From an uncultured Lachnospiraceae bacterium (GTDB taxonomy: Bacteria; Bacillota; Clostridia; Lachnospirales; Lachnospiraceae), in the NCBI GenBank assembly GCA_934339365.1, contig CAKRHW010000006.1, positions 1-64,000 on the forward strand: a DNA stretch of 64,000 bases, read 5' to 3'. How positions within the stretch are numbered: position 1 is the stretch's first letter; every line of letters begins with the position of its first letter. Below are positions 1 to 9,355 of the stretch, in pieces. The notes under the pieces are model-generated. The model saw only the letters and a list, made by a program, of their open reading frames with translations. It was not told the origin of the DNA and searched no databases. The position numbers were made by a program, and so were the translations under genes.

Positions 1-459
1 CTATCGCTTTTCCGTAATCATCACAATAATAACTAATTCAAATACATCTCATGTTCTTATTAATCTTCGTTCTCTTCAAAGTGTTTATCCTTAAAATTAA
101 ATTCAAATACATCTCATGTTCTTATTAATCCTTCTTCTGCCCAATTATATAGTACTAATTGTCGTATTCAAATACATCTCATGTTCTTATTAATCATCTA
201 CCATGTACCCAGATGTTAATTATTTAATTTTATTCAAATACATCTCATGTTCTTATTAATCGGATAAAAGAAGGTGCTTTTCCATAAATATGTCCTTATT
301 CAAATACATCTCATGTTCTTATTAATCAATGATTATTTTTTATTCCTCAGACGGTGTTCCATCATTCAAATACATCTCATGTTCTTATTAATCTTTCCCT
401 CCGTTTAAAATTGTGCCACAGTTAATCATATTCAAATACATCTCATGTTCTTATTAATC
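1..459 (-). CRISPR. Type I-B CRISPR array (partial, runs off the left edge)
   Basis: Seven identical 30-bp repeats begin at 36, 101, 166, 232, 298, 364 and 430, with six different spacers of 35-36 bp. Bases 1-35 are another spacer, so the array continues to the left of the window. On the + strand the repeat begins ATTCAAATACATCTC and ends ATGTTCTTATTAATC. Read on the minus strand it ends ATGTATTTGAAT, like known clostridial type I-B repeats, which gives an 8-nt crRNA handle ATTTGAAT. The leader (460-638) and the cas genes lie on the high-coordinate side, so transcription is toward lower coordinates and the newest spacer is 394-429. All repeats are perfect, as expected near the leader end of an active array. 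Confidence 0.98.
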
Positions 460-485
460 CAACAGTTTTGTGCCGTTTAAAATCT

Positions 486-514
486 ATTATATTCCAGATT
501 CCTTGATTTTACAA
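486..514 (-). promoter_or_regulatory. CRISPR leader promoter
   Basis: Within the ~180-bp AT-rich leader (460-638) between cas2 and the first repeat, the minus strand has TTGTAA (514-509), a 17-bp spacer and a perfect TATAAT (491-486). The expected start is near 479, about 20 bases before the first repeat. The rest of the leader has no convincing ORF. The placement and direction support transcription of the pre-crRNA on the minus strand. Confidence 0.75.
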
Positions 515-638
515 GGATTCATCCTCATTTTACCAGGTGTCTCTTCATACCAGCAAAATATTTTATTTTGTTACCAATATCCTTGATTCTTTGCGGTTTA
601 TAATACTTTTCATCAAATAGCCGGTTGGTAAACTTGTA

Positions 639-938
639 TTATAAAATTAGTGTCTCCCCATCATCTCTTTCCTTTTTTCCTAATACTTCTTCACCAAAAA
701 CATTATCATTCATTAGCTTAATAATACAAATAAAATCTTCTTCCTCATTAATAATTTTTTTTAAATCATTTTTCAAGCAAATTAATTTTGATGGTGACAT
801 TTCTCCACGAAAAACAGAATTTTGATAATGAGATAAATATTTTTTACATATTTTAAAAACCTTTTGAACTCGTTTTTCGTTTACATCATAAAATACAAAT
901 GCATAATTATAATTCATTTTTTTCTTATTGGTCATCAT
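639..938 (-). CDS. cas2: CRISPR-associated endonuclease Cas2
   Basis: This is a 99-residue protein of normal Cas2 length. The first beta strand YAFVFYDV near residues 12-19 carries the conserved Asp of the ferredoxin-like fold. Cas2 dimers bridge two Cas1 dimers in the spacer-integration complex. The start overlaps the cas1 stop by four bases (ATGA), implying translational coupling. A second Met at codon 8 just before the core strand is a possible alternative start. It is the last gene of the operon, directly before the leader and array. Confidence 0.95.
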   Translation of the reverse strand: MMTNKKKMNYNYAFVFYDVNEKRVQKVFKICKKYLSHYQNSVFRGEMSPSKLICLKNDLKKIINEEEDFICIIKLMNDNVFGEEVLGKKERDDGETLIL

Positions 939-1933
939 ATCCCTTCTTTCAAACTAAAAGGAACAAATTCCTTTTCTTCTAAAATAAATTTAATTAGTTT
1001 ATAACAGTCAAGTTTTATTGCTGTACGATATGTAACTTTCCTCTTCAATCTTGAATGCATAAATACAGATTCCATTCTACCTTCAAATGCTTCAATAAAT
1101 ATTTTTCTTCCCTCTTCATTCAGCATACAGTAATTTAATTTTCGTTCAAAATGTTTCGCTACCTGTATCTTTCGATTATTCACAAGATCAAATATAGTTC
1201 TAAAAACTATTACCGGTTTAAATACTTCGCACATATCAAGGCTAAGTGAAAATCTGCCTTCTGACGGTTCGTGTAAATAACTAATTCTTTGATCTAAGTG
1301 TGTTTGATATATCGCAGAAATTGTTTTTCCATACAACAATGTGTTTCCAAATGATACCATCGCATTCATTGGATTATCTGGTGGTCTTCTAACCCTTTTA
1401 TTCATAACAAAATCTTGCGGAAGAAAAAACTTAAAATTACTATAAAATCTTGTCCAAACATCACCCTCAACAGACATAAGAACACGAATATCATTTGCTG
1501 CTTCAACTCTCAGATAAAATTCATTTCTTATCCAATCTATTGTTTCTTTTACTTCCTTTTTATTGTGTTTATAATAATGGTACAATACTTCATAAATATT
1601 TTGCCCAATTCCCCTAACAATTGCCTTTGCAATTCTTAAACGATTATTCTGAAATGCCTCTACCTGTTTAATTAGCATTTTGCCACTCATATAATGATCC
1701 CTTGGATAAAAGGTACCACTATATCCTTCATAGTAATTAAAGAAATGTATAACAACATGATTTTTGGACAAAAAATCAAGCAATTTTGTATTGATAGAAA
1801 CTTCATTAAAGCAATATATTTCCTTCGTATTTTCAATTGGTATATAAACATTTTTCCCATTTTTACGAAAGCAAAGAGAATTATCCTTTCGACTTAATTC
1901 TCCCATAGATGTTATATATCTTGTACTTCCCAT
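935..1933 (-). CDS. cas1: CRISPR-associated integrase Cas1 (type I-B)
   Basis: Cas1 is the metal-dependent integrase that inserts new spacers at the leader end. The start used here is the ATG at 1933 because GGAGGG lies six bases upstream; a longer in-frame ATG at 1984 would overlap cas4. The product is then 332 aa, the usual length. Likely metal ligands are the Glu of SVEGDVW (about residue 153), the His of LHEPSEGRFS (about 220) and the acidic DMCE (about 233). It sits between cas4 and cas2, the standard I-B adaptation block. Confidence 0.95.
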   Translation of the reverse strand: MGSTRYITSMGELSRKDNSLCFRKNGKNVYIPIENTKEIYCFNEVSINTKLLDFLSKNHVVIHFFNYYEGYSGTFYPRDHYMSGKMLIKQVEAFQNNRLRIAKAIVRGIGQNIYEVLYHYYKHNKKEVKETIDWIRNEFYLRVEAANDIRVLMSVEGDVWTRFYSNFKFFLPQDFVMNKRVRRPPDNPMNAMVSFGNTLLYGKTISAIYQTHLDQRISYLHEPSEGRFSLSLDMCEVFKPVIVFRTIFDLVNNRKIQVAKHFERKLNYCMLNEEGRKIFIEAFEGRMESVFMHSRLKRKVTYRTAIKLDCYKLIKFILEEKEFVPFSLKEGI

Positions 1934-1971
1934 AATAATCCCTCCATTCATAAACTCCTTATTCTGATAAT

Positions 1972-2463
1972 CTAAATATAGCAATACTCAAAATAAGCAC
2001 ATTTTTTACATTGTGGTTTATTTAAAACTGCAGGCATCTCTTTTTGTTCTAATAATGTTTCTATAGAATGGATATATATATCAAGTTGTTTTTCAATATC
2101 ATCTGTAAGTTCTAAATAGATTATTTTTTTATCTGTTTTTTCTTTCTCAACAAATTCCAATTTTCCCTTCCTGTTAATTCCTTTTTCTTTTAGCACCTTT
2201 AAATAAAATAATAGTTGCCATTTCGCTGCTTCTACATCAGCATCTGACTTCTTTACCTCTGTCAAATATTCACTTGTTAACTTATCTAACCGAATATTAT
2301 CAATTGCAATCTCTGTATTATCATAAGTATTTTTTTCTTCATGTATTGCTCTTCCTATTTTTACCTGCTCACTATTATCCTCTAAATTCAACCGATTTCC
2401 ATGCAGGTAACATTGTCTTTTACAATGAAAAAAATAATTTACAAGTGTTCCATTTACTCTCAT
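1972..2463 (-). CDS. cas4: CRISPR-associated exonuclease Cas4
   Basis: A 163-residue RecB-like nuclease that trims prespacers and helps define PAM and orientation. The four iron-sulphur cysteines are visible: C14 and C18 in FHCKRQCYL and a C-terminal cluster in CKKCAYFEYC (C152, C155, C161). The middle holds the Asp and E-x-K type residues expected of a PD-(D/E)XK fold. It lies 11 bases after cas3 and 38 bases before the preferred cas1 start, in one transcription unit. Confidence 0.95.
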   Translation of the reverse strand: MRVNGTLVNYFFHCKRQCYLHGNRLNLEDNSEQVKIGRAIHEEKNTYDNTEIAIDNIRLDKLTSEYLTEVKKSDADVEAAKWQLLFYLKVLKEKGINRKGKLEFVEKEKTDKKIIYLELTDDIEKQLDIYIHSIETLLEQKEMPAVLNKPQCKKCAYFEYCYI

Positions 2464-2474
2464 AAATATCCCTC

Positions 2475-5051
2475 CTAGATAAAATCCACAAAATCTCCTA
2501 ATTGTCCCTGTATTTTTTTTCGATTTAATCTTCCATTTTCAAAATACTTATCGCCATCCTCAACATAAAAAAGCTCACCTATTTGACCATCATACACTAA
2601 ATCCGAATTTTGTTTTATTTCATAAATAAAATAATTCATTTTTGATCTAATCTCCGATAATTTAACTTTCTTCTTTGCATAACTCATTACATTATCCATA
2701 AGTAATTCCTTGTACTCATTCCAGATCTGATTTCCGTCTAATTCATTTTCATTCTCGTCTAGTATCGTTCTTCCTAAAAAAACTGACATATTCCAATTTT
2801 GTTCTTCTATTAACTTCATATGGGCACATATTTCTGGAAAATCTAATTTTGCAACCTCATTTTTAAAAAAATTATCTATCGTCCTGTTCTTGTTATTTTC
2901 TAAATCTTTTAAAATCAAATCATAATAAGAAACAAAATCTTTTTGTCTTAATAATTCCCATATATTAGGTTGTTTCACTAAATAAATCCATTCCGACCGT
3001 AAATCTCCTTTATAAATTATCTTCGGTTTATCTATTTCAAAAAAATATACAATTCCTACTCTGCTTCTTGAGCAGGAACGATTAATTCTTCCAAGGAATT
3101 GTTCTTCACTATCCATTTTGGATATATTTTTATATCCGATATCCATATCAATATCTAATCCTGCTTCCACTACTTGTGTCGCAACTAGAACTATAGTTTC
3201 CCCACCTTTTTTCACCTGATCTATTGTTCTCTTTCTCTCTAAAATACTGTCATCCCCTGACATGCATAAAATTTTTGCATTAATTTCGCCCTCCTCTGCA
3301 GCATTTTTTAATCTGCAATACAGTTCTTCTGCATTTGCTTTTGTAATAAATTCAATCAAGATTTTTTTATTATCCTTACAATTCTTTTTTACATGCTCAT
3401 ACAACTCATCCATTCCAATATCTTTTTCCAACAATTCTTTACTAATGTTCACTCGGTTTTGAAAACATGGATGATTAAAATATTTTTTTCTTTCTCGAAT
3501 TAAAAAACAAGTTCTTTCAGATTTTTTCTTTAATATTTCCAAATTAGGCAATGTTGCTGACATAATAATTATTTTCATATGGAGAAACTCTGCTAATTCT
3601 GAAAGGAAATTAATAATTTCACCCCAAATAGAATTTCTATAACTTTGAATTTCATCTAGCACAAGAATACTTCCTGCTAATTGGTGAAAACCAAATGCAG
3701 ACTCCTTTGTTTCACCAAATATCGTATCAAACAAACTCACATGCGTTGTTAAAACAATAGGATAATTTAAGAATTGTCTATTCAGCAATGATTCCACATA
3801 ATATTTTTCGCTTTCATTATCCTCATCTCTTTTTCTTCCATCTTTAACTTTTTTAATTGGAGTAATAGAATTCACCACCGATATCTTATCCATTACATCT
3901 GAATGGTTTTGAAAAACGTTTTGCATAGTTTCCTGATTCTGTTCAATCAAAGTATTAAATGGATAAATATAATATATTTTCTTAAGTTGTTGATCTGACA
4001 TAGCCAGTCTAAAACTTAAATTCATAGAAATGTTACTTTTTCCACTTCCTGTTGGTGCTTCGAGATAGAAAATATTTTTTTCTTTCTCTTTCAATAATTG
4101 TCGCTCTGCATCTAAAAATATCTCATCTCTTAAAACATTAATATTCGTCTCTTTCTTTAAATCTTCTGCTTTCAAAGGATAACTCTCTTTTTCATATTTA
4201 CGGATAAATTGATTCACATCCGTTTTCTGATAGATTTGAAAAATACCTATCATATCATTCAGTTCACCAAAATCCTGTATTTCAACATCCGAGTCAAACT
4301 CGGACGTTGCATAATAATCTGCTGCTACCAACATTGAGTACGTAAGCTTTATATAAAAATATATCCATATTGTTATGTCCTTACTTTGATTTTCTCTTTC
4401 TTTTTTAGCCATATCAATCATTTGTCTAACATTATTTTCTGTTAAGTTAAATGTTTCTTTTGTAATTTCATCTGGACAAACCCTAAAAATATTTTTTATT
4501 ATCTTACAATTTTTTTCTCTATCATTAAAATCATTCATAAAATCATCAATACGCTCTAGTTTACTATGATGTCTGGATATAATATATGCATTACAGAGTA
4601 TTACTACACATAAATGTTTTATATCCTCTATGCTAAATTGTTTTATCCTTTTAAAATAGTAATCAAGATGTATTACTGCTGATAATGCAGAATGCTTTGT
4701 CCCCACAGATTGATACTTTATATCTTTCTGGAATTCTTCTCTCTCTAGTAATTCACGTTGAAAATTTGGATTATGTTTCCCTACATCATGAAAAGTAACT
4801 ACATTGCACCACATTTGAAATGCAAGCTTTTTTGCTTCTTCGCTACATGGAGCCATAAATTTTCTTAAGAAAAGTTCTATTTTTATATCAATATTTTTCG
4901 CTTTATTAATTCTGTCAAAATATTTCTGACAAAGTTTTGTATGGTCTCTGAGAGGTTCCCATATCTTCTGTTCTCCTATAACCTTATCGTGTGCATAATA
5001 AATTGATACATTCTTGATAATATCTTCTAACTCTATAAATTCTAATTTCAT
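2475..5051 (-). CDS. cas3: CRISPR-associated nuclease-helicase Cas3 (HD + SF2 helicase)
   Basis: This is the effector nuclease recruited by Cascade to degrade target DNA. Order of domains: an N-terminal HD nuclease with TFHDVGKHN near residue 87, then an SF2 helicase with Walker A APTGSGKSN near 334, the DExH-type box LDEIQ near 465 and the MSATLPN motif III near 497. The ATG at 5051 is preferred because AGGAG lies seven bases upstream; this gives 858 aa. An in-frame ORF opens back to 5120 across the cas5-cas3 gap but has no ribosome site. A terminator-like hairpin lies in that gap. Confidence 0.96.
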   Translation of the reverse strand: MKLEFIELEDIIKNVSIYYAHDKVIGEQKIWEPLRDHTKLCQKYFDRINKAKNIDIKIELFLRKFMAPCSEEAKKLAFQMWCNVVTFHDVGKHNPNFQRELLEREEFQKDIKYQSVGTKHSALSAVIHLDYYFKRIKQFSIEDIKHLCVVILCNAYIISRHHSKLERIDDFMNDFNDREKNCKIIKNIFRVCPDEITKETFNLTENNVRQMIDMAKKERENQSKDITIWIYFYIKLTYSMLVAADYYATSEFDSDVEIQDFGELNDMIGIFQIYQKTDVNQFIRKYEKESYPLKAEDLKKETNINVLRDEIFLDAERQLLKEKEKNIFYLEAPTGSGKSNISMNLSFRLAMSDQQLKKIYYIYPFNTLIEQNQETMQNVFQNHSDVMDKISVVNSITPIKKVKDGRKRDEDNESEKYYVESLLNRQFLNYPIVLTTHVSLFDTIFGETKESAFGFHQLAGSILVLDEIQSYRNSIWGEIINFLSELAEFLHMKIIIMSATLPNLEILKKKSERTCFLIRERKKYFNHPCFQNRVNISKELLEKDIGMDELYEHVKKNCKDNKKILIEFITKANAEELYCRLKNAAEEGEINAKILCMSGDDSILERKRTIDQVKKGGETIVLVATQVVEAGLDIDMDIGYKNISKMDSEEQFLGRINRSCSRSRVGIVYFFEIDKPKIIYKGDLRSEWIYLVKQPNIWELLRQKDFVSYYDLILKDLENNKNRTIDNFFKNEVAKLDFPEICAHMKLIEEQNWNMSVFLGRTILDENENELDGNQIWNEYKELLMDNVMSYAKKKVKLSEIRSKMNYFIYEIKQNSDLVYDGQIGELFYVEDGDKYFENGRLNRKKIQGQLGDFVDFI

Positions 5052-5067
5052 ATTTTGTCTCCTTATT

Positions 5068-5104
5068 TTCAAAAATGGGAAACCGGAGAGATTTCCGGCT
5101 CCCC
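5068..5104 (-). terminator. Hairpin plus U-run between cas5 and cas3 (attenuator-like)
   Basis: On the minus strand the cas5-cas3 gap folds as GGGAGCCGGA, a 6-nt loop and TCCGG-TTTCCC (about 10 bp with one bulge and a wobble), followed by ATTTTTG. It sits 17-54 bases before the cas3 start, after the cas5 stop. This looks like an intrinsic terminator or attenuator that would lower cas3-cas4-cas1-cas2 transcription relative to the Cascade genes. Confidence 0.55.
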
Positions 5105-5120
5105 ATTTCTGGTAGAACAC

Positions 5121-5873
5121 CTAATAAAACATAATATTTTTATTATCAGCTAAATAAACATCTTTATCTTCCCATATAACATCTGCATCAGTAAAAATAA
5201 ACTTTCTCAATATATAGTTATTCGTCCATCCACTAATCTCATATGGCAAATTTTCCTGATATTTAAATGGTAGCGATTTCTCAGAAAATGGATTTTCTGT
5301 TTGTAAGGTCCCATTTTCCTGTGGAAATAAATCATAAATTCTTCCACTCCCGTTTTTCATTTCTGTCACTTCACAAATCTGAACATTCTTAATGTCTGCC
5401 GGATGATCATTCTTCCCTAAATATGGAATATAGATACATTTTTTCTCAAGCAAATATTTTGACAGTTCTATTGCCTCCGGACAATCTAATAATACATAAA
5501 TTTTCCATGCTGGATTTTCTAACCATTGTTCCTTTACAATAAGATTACCACCCGTTTCTTTTGAAGCATATCCAACCGAATTATTAAATGTCTGAATCTT
5601 TTTATGTAAAAATCCTTTTTCAGCCAAAGGACAAATTGCAACTTTCAAGCAATTCAATTTCTCATAAAATTCCGGATAACTTTGCGTTAATTTCTTTGTT
5701 TTTCCCTCTTTATTTAACTGTTGCGTATATCCTCCATATCCAAGAATAGCTCCAAATAATCCCATTAGTGCAACTTTATGTATATTCCCATAAGTAAAAT
5801 ATACATACGTATTTACCTCTGGTTTTTTGAAAAAAGCAGTCTTTCCCTCAAGTGTAAAACTTATCGCATCCAT
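5121..5873 (-). CDS. cas5: Type I-B Cascade subunit Cas5
   Basis: A 250-residue RAMP-fold protein. The N-terminus has the characteristic Cas5 pattern, a first strand AISFTLEGKTAFFKKP followed by a Gly-rich segment GLFGAILGYGGYTQQ. Cas5 caps the crRNA 5' handle in Cascade. The start has GAGGTGTAG upstream and lies three bases after the cas7 stop. Its place between cas7 and cas3 is the normal I-B order. Confidence 0.93.
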   Translation of the reverse strand: MDAISFTLEGKTAFFKKPEVNTYVYFTYGNIHKVALMGLFGAILGYGGYTQQLNKEGKTKKLTQSYPEFYEKLNCLKVAICPLAEKGFLHKKIQTFNNSVGYASKETGGNLIVKEQWLENPAWKIYVLLDCPEAIELSKYLLEKKCIYIPYLGKNDHPADIKNVQICEVTEMKNGSGRIYDLFPQENGTLQTENPFSEKSLPFKYQENLPYEISGWTNNYILRKFIFTDADVIWEDKDVYLADNKNIMFY

Positions 5874-5876
5874 AGG

Positions 5877-6815
5877 CTACACCTCTTTTTGTGTCACAAT
5901 GTGATATGTTTTTGCATCCTTTATATCTGTATTTAAAACAGTCGTATCTGGATTATAATATATTTCTACAGACAAAACGGAATCTTGTAATTCTTCTAAC
6001 AATTCACCACACAAAACTGAAATCGTATTCTTTTCTTCTCCCTTTCGGAAATGAATATATGTAGTTAAATTAGGCAAGTATACGTCTGGCTTAGTTTCTA
6101 CAAATAATGCAAATTCATTTTCACATCCTTCTTTTGCATTCGTTGCAAATGACGTTGCACTTACTAATGCAGTACGCTTAAAATTCTCATAATCTTCCTG
6201 GGTATAACCCTCTGTTACTCCCAATTCAACAAGTTCTTTATATGCTAGCGGATTAATTGCGAAAGGATAAAAATAATGTGCTTCATCGCTTACAATTTTT
6301 GTTCCCAGAGTAGAATTTTTTGCTTCTTCTTTCTCTTTTTCCTTGGAAGCATCCCTAAACGGAGATAATATCTGTTGTTCCTGTGGTTCCGTTTCTGGAT
6401 ATGCATTAAATCCCTGTCCAAATTGTACAGCACCTGTAATTGCAATATTATTTCCTGATTCTGCATACGTTGCTCCAAAATTTTTCACATCCACTGCATT
6501 CATCAAATTAGTAAGAACCTTTTTACTATCTTTTGCTTCATCTTTTCCTGTTTCACCAAACAGGTAATCATATCGCTCCTTCAAAGAACGTGGTACTAAA
6601 GAAACGATTCCTTTACTTTCAGAAAATTTCATTGACTTAATGTATAAAACTTTTTTCCCTTCATTATCCCACATCTTTTTCATTGGATACTTCAATGCTT
6701 TATCACTTCCAAATGTTCTTCCATCTGAAATAGTTTTCGGATAACCTGTAAAATCAGCGTTCCAGTTTGCCATAATTGACGAAATCCCTATTGCTCCATA
6801 TACTCTTTTATTCAT
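5877..6815 (-). CDS. cas7: Type I-B Cascade backbone subunit Cas7 (Csh2-like)
   Basis: A 312-residue protein of the Csh2/Cas7 family; six or so copies form the crRNA-binding backbone of Cascade. The N-terminus has KRVYGAIGISSIMANWNADF and a stretch with GAVQFGQGF, both typical of I-B Cas7. It starts two bases after the cas8b stop with GGAAAGGGGAC upstream, so it is part of the same operon. Confidence 0.93.
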   Translation of the reverse strand: MNKRVYGAIGISSIMANWNADFTGYPKTISDGRTFGSDKALKYPMKKMWDNEGKKVLYIKSMKFSESKGIVSLVPRSLKERYDYLFGETGKDEAKDSKKVLTNLMNAVDVKNFGATYAESGNNIAITGAVQFGQGFNAYPETEPQEQQILSPFRDASKEKEKEEAKNSTLGTKIVSDEAHYFYPFAINPLAYKELVELGVTEGYTQEDYENFKRTALVSATSFATNAKEGCENEFALFVETKPDVYLPNLTTYIHFRKGEEKNTISVLCGELLEELQDSVLSVEIYYNPDTTVLNTDIKDAKTYHIVTQKEV

Positions 6816-6817
6816 AA

Positions 6818-7207
6818 TTATTTTGTCCCCTTTCCTGTTGTTTCTAATAATATATTATTCATTGTGTATCCCATGGTAATCATGTCCTGCATAACCGGTC
6901 CCTCTGGCTCATAGCCTTGTACCATAGCATATAAATGTTTGATTTTCTTTGCACCAATCGGAATGTTATAGTTATATTTCTTATAATACCTCAAAAGTAA
7001 ATTTTTAATTTTTTTATCGTCTTTCGCATTTAAAAATGGATTAACCAGTGACTGAGGTTTTTTTAATGCTTTACTTTGATACACCATATAGGCTGCCAAT
7101 TGTCCTACTCCAAAATAATATTCCCGGTCACTTTCCATTCCATAATCTTCATCTGCTACTAATTTTTTCTTTAATTCTTCACGTAATTTCACAGAAAAAT
7201 CTGCCAT
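6818..7207 (-). CDS. cas11b: Cas11b small subunit from an internal start in cas8b
   Basis: Codon 455 of cas8b is an in-frame ATG preceded by AAGGAGG (7221-7215) with a seven-base spacer, a stronger ribosome site than most genes nearby. Translation from it gives a 129-residue protein beginning MADFSVKLREEL, ending at the cas8b stop. Internal translation of a small subunit from the 3' end of cas8/cas10d genes is established for several type I-B, I-C and I-D systems; two or more copies line the target strand in Cascade. Here it is inferred from the sequence only. Confidence 0.8.
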   Translation of the reverse strand: MADFSVKLREELKKKLVADEDYGMESDREYYFGVGQLAAYMVYQSKALKKPQSLVNPFLNAKDDKKIKNLLLRYYKKYNYNIPIGAKKIKHLYAMVQGYEPEGPVMQDMITMGYTMNNILLETTGKGTK

Positions 7208-8569
7208 ATCCTCTCCTCCTTCTGAAAAATATTGCATCAACGACAAACGCATATTAATCTGTTTTGCCGCCTTTAACATATATCCGTTTAAGATTGAACC
7301 TTTTATTAGTTCTAATGACAATTGATTCCAAAAAGTTTTCATACCAGCATTATTTCCCAGATGAAACCATTGAAACAATCTCTTCCTTGCCAGTAATAAA
7401 TTTCGTTTTAACGATTCATCTGTAGTTTTTATATCATCTTCTTTGCTGAAATAATTGTTAACCAACATTTTTGAGAAAAAGATTTCATTCACTATTCCCT
7501 CTAATTCCTCATACTTCTCGCACTCAATTGCATTTTCAAAATCTTTATGATTATCGTCTTTTATACCCAGAAAATTATAATATGTAAATGTTTTATCCAA
7601 AAAATTATTAAATAACGGCACTACATCTTGATCAATAATCTCCACTTCTTTTCCCTTTTGTATTCTTAAGAAAAGTCCTCTTATCTCATTTACAGGGTAT
7701 TCATCATTCTTGCAAGCTTCAAATGTGTTTTTTTCAAAATTCACATAAACATTATATTTCCCTGCAGCTGCAAATCCCATTAGATAATCAAAAAATTGTT
7801 TTTGAAGCATGACATCTTTTTCATTCAGTAAATATGGAGTAGCTATCTTTCTCGTCTTAATGGACAAAAATGGTTTTTTTGAATTCATTCCCTGATTATT
7901 ATCCGGCAATCCCAAAATTTCGTCATTAACTTCAATATTATAATTATTGCTATTATAAATATTAGGAATAAAATAACGTTGCCCCTCTTTCTCATATTCA
8001 GTTTTATCAGCCTCAAAAAATATTTTTAAATACTCCTTTTTAGACAAATCTATCTCTGAATCTAATTGTTCTAACTGAAAAATATGGTTTAAAATCCAAT
8101 TTTTATTTCTTTCAAGCGATTCTTCATCTACCTTTCCAATTTTATCTTCAACACTCTGATATAACATCATTGCAGATTTTGTTTTTTCATATTTCATTGC
8201 CGGATTTCTTAAAATTTCATAATATTTATTGATTACTTCCGGAGTTAATTTTCCATTACTAAGACTTTCTTTCTTCACCCAAAAAGACAAATAATTATTC
8301 GAATGAATGATTTTAGACGAATCTTGTGGTTTATTCATAGATATTAAATCACTGTGATAATCAAAATAACATAAATCTCTATATCTGCTTATATTATTAT
8401 CTATCGTTTTCTTTTTTTTATCGATCTTTATTTCACTTTTCGATACAATATTCCCATCTTTTCCAATAATGAGATATGTACCATCTTTAAGCATATACTG
8501 ATCTAATATTATATCTTCTCCTTCCACTTCCAACCTTTTTTCAAAAGCCTCCAGACAATCACTAAGCAT
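6818..8569 (-). CDS. cas8b: Type I-B Cascade large subunit Cas8b (Csh1-like)
   Basis: A 583-residue large subunit, which in type I-B reads the PAM and positions Cas3. Sequence identity of Cas8b proteins is low; the call rests on size, position between cas6 and cas7, and Csh1-like features such as the N-terminal ILDQYMLKDGTYLIIG segment. A good ribosome site (GGGAGGTGAG) precedes the ATG at 8569. The last 129 codons carry an internal start for Cas11b (separate entry). Confidence 0.92.
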   Translation of the reverse strand: MLSDCLEAFEKRLEVEGEDIILDQYMLKDGTYLIIGKDGNIVSKSEIKIDKKKKTIDNNISRYRDLCYFDYHSDLISMNKPQDSSKIIHSNNYLSFWVKKESLSNGKLTPEVINKYYEILRNPAMKYEKTKSAMMLYQSVEDKIGKVDEESLERNKNWILNHIFQLEQLDSEIDLSKKEYLKIFFEADKTEYEKEGQRYFIPNIYNSNNYNIEVNDEILGLPDNNQGMNSKKPFLSIKTRKIATPYLLNEKDVMLQKQFFDYLMGFAAAGKYNVYVNFEKNTFEACKNDEYPVNEIRGLFLRIQKGKEVEIIDQDVVPLFNNFLDKTFTYYNFLGIKDDNHKDFENAIECEKYEELEGIVNEIFFSKMLVNNYFSKEDDIKTTDESLKRNLLLARKRLFQWFHLGNNAGMKTFWNQLSLELIKGSILNGYMLKAAKQINMRLSLMQYFSEGGEDMADFSVKLREELKKKLVADEDYGMESDREYYFGVGQLAAYMVYQSKALKKPQSLVNPFLNAKDDKKIKNLLLRYYKKYNYNIPIGAKKIKHLYAMVQGYEPEGPVMQDMITMGYTMNNILLETTGKGTK

Positions 8570-8581
8570 AATCTCACCTCC

Positions 8582-9274
8582 CTATAACCATCGATAATTA
8601 CAGAACCCCATGCCTCTTGCGTTAAGTTCAGAAATACCTACACCAATTGCTAAATTAGCAAGTCTTTGAGCATTCTCATTTTCTGATATATATAAATTAA
8701 ACTTATCGCCTAGCAAATGAATATTTTTATAAGGAATTTTAATTGGACATTTATTTTTAAATTCAATTCCATTTATAAATTCGAAATCTTCATTCATTTT
8801 TTCTCCATAAAAATTATTCCATTTCTTCAGTAAATTAACTTTTATTCTTTCCTCGTATTGCTCTATGGAAAGAGAATCTCTCCAATATCCTTTTTCACAT
8901 CTCATGATATCCGGAGTTATCGTATATAAAAGTTCCACATGCTTCTGTGGAATAATTCTTATCTCTGCTGTTAATCCTTTTATGCTATCCGTATATCCAT
9001 TTACAACATGTTCGGCTAAAAATTGCGCAAATTGCGTATTAATTGTCCGTATGGTTAATGTATATATCTTGTCCTTTTTATATAGCTTATCCTCCTCAAT
9101 AGGATACGGACAATTAAAAGAATATGGCTTAAAGCAATTATCTTCATGCAACTTAGCATATTCTTCACTTTTCATTAATCCCTGATCAATAAAGTCCGCT
9201 ACACAAGATAAAATTCTTTCTGCTTTAATATCTTTTAAAAGATATAATTTCATTCTAATTTGTATAATTGTCAC
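8582..9274 (-). CDS. cas6: CRISPR pre-crRNA endoribonuclease Cas6
   Basis: Cas6 cuts within each repeat to give mature crRNAs. The C-terminal Gly-rich segment GISELNARGMGF matches the family's RNA-binding loop. The preferred start is the GTG at 9274: AAAGGAG (9289-9283) lies eight bases before it, whereas an in-frame ATG at 9292 overlaps that ribosome site and has none of its own. This gives 230 aa starting TIIQIRMKLYLL. It is the first gene of the operon and ends 12 bases before cas8b. Confidence 0.92.
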   Translation of the reverse strand: MTIIQIRMKLYLLKDIKAERILSCVADFIDQGLMKSEEYAKLHEDNCFKPYSFNCPYPIEEDKLYKKDKIYTLTIRTINTQFAQFLAEHVVNGYTDSIKGLTAEIRIIPQKHVELLYTITPDIMRCEKGYWRDSLSIEQYEERIKVNLLKKWNNFYGEKMNEDFEFINGIEFKNKCPIKIPYKNIHLLGDKFNLYISENENAQRLANLAIGVGISELNARGMGFCNYRWL

Positions 9275-9326
9275 AATCCATACTCCTTTCATATGTTTTT
9301 TTACATCTAATGCACCATGTAATTAT

Positions 9327-9355
9327 ATGTTAATCCCTGTTGTGTGCAATGTCAA
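9327..9355 (-). promoter_or_regulatory. Probable proximal promoter of cas6 operon (P2)
   Basis: The minus strand has TTGACA (9355-9350), 17 bases, then TAACAT (9332-9327), giving a start near 9320 and a 5' leader of about 45 bases before the cas6 GTG. It could drive cas genes independently of the upstream promoter P1 at 9445-9473. The -35 is perfect; the -10 matches three or four of six positions. Confidence 0.5.

Noticed and set aside
1..459. Self-targeting spacers in the array against this window
   Set aside because: No obvious match of the six complete spacers to other parts of the window was noticed by eye; a proper search would be needed to be certain.
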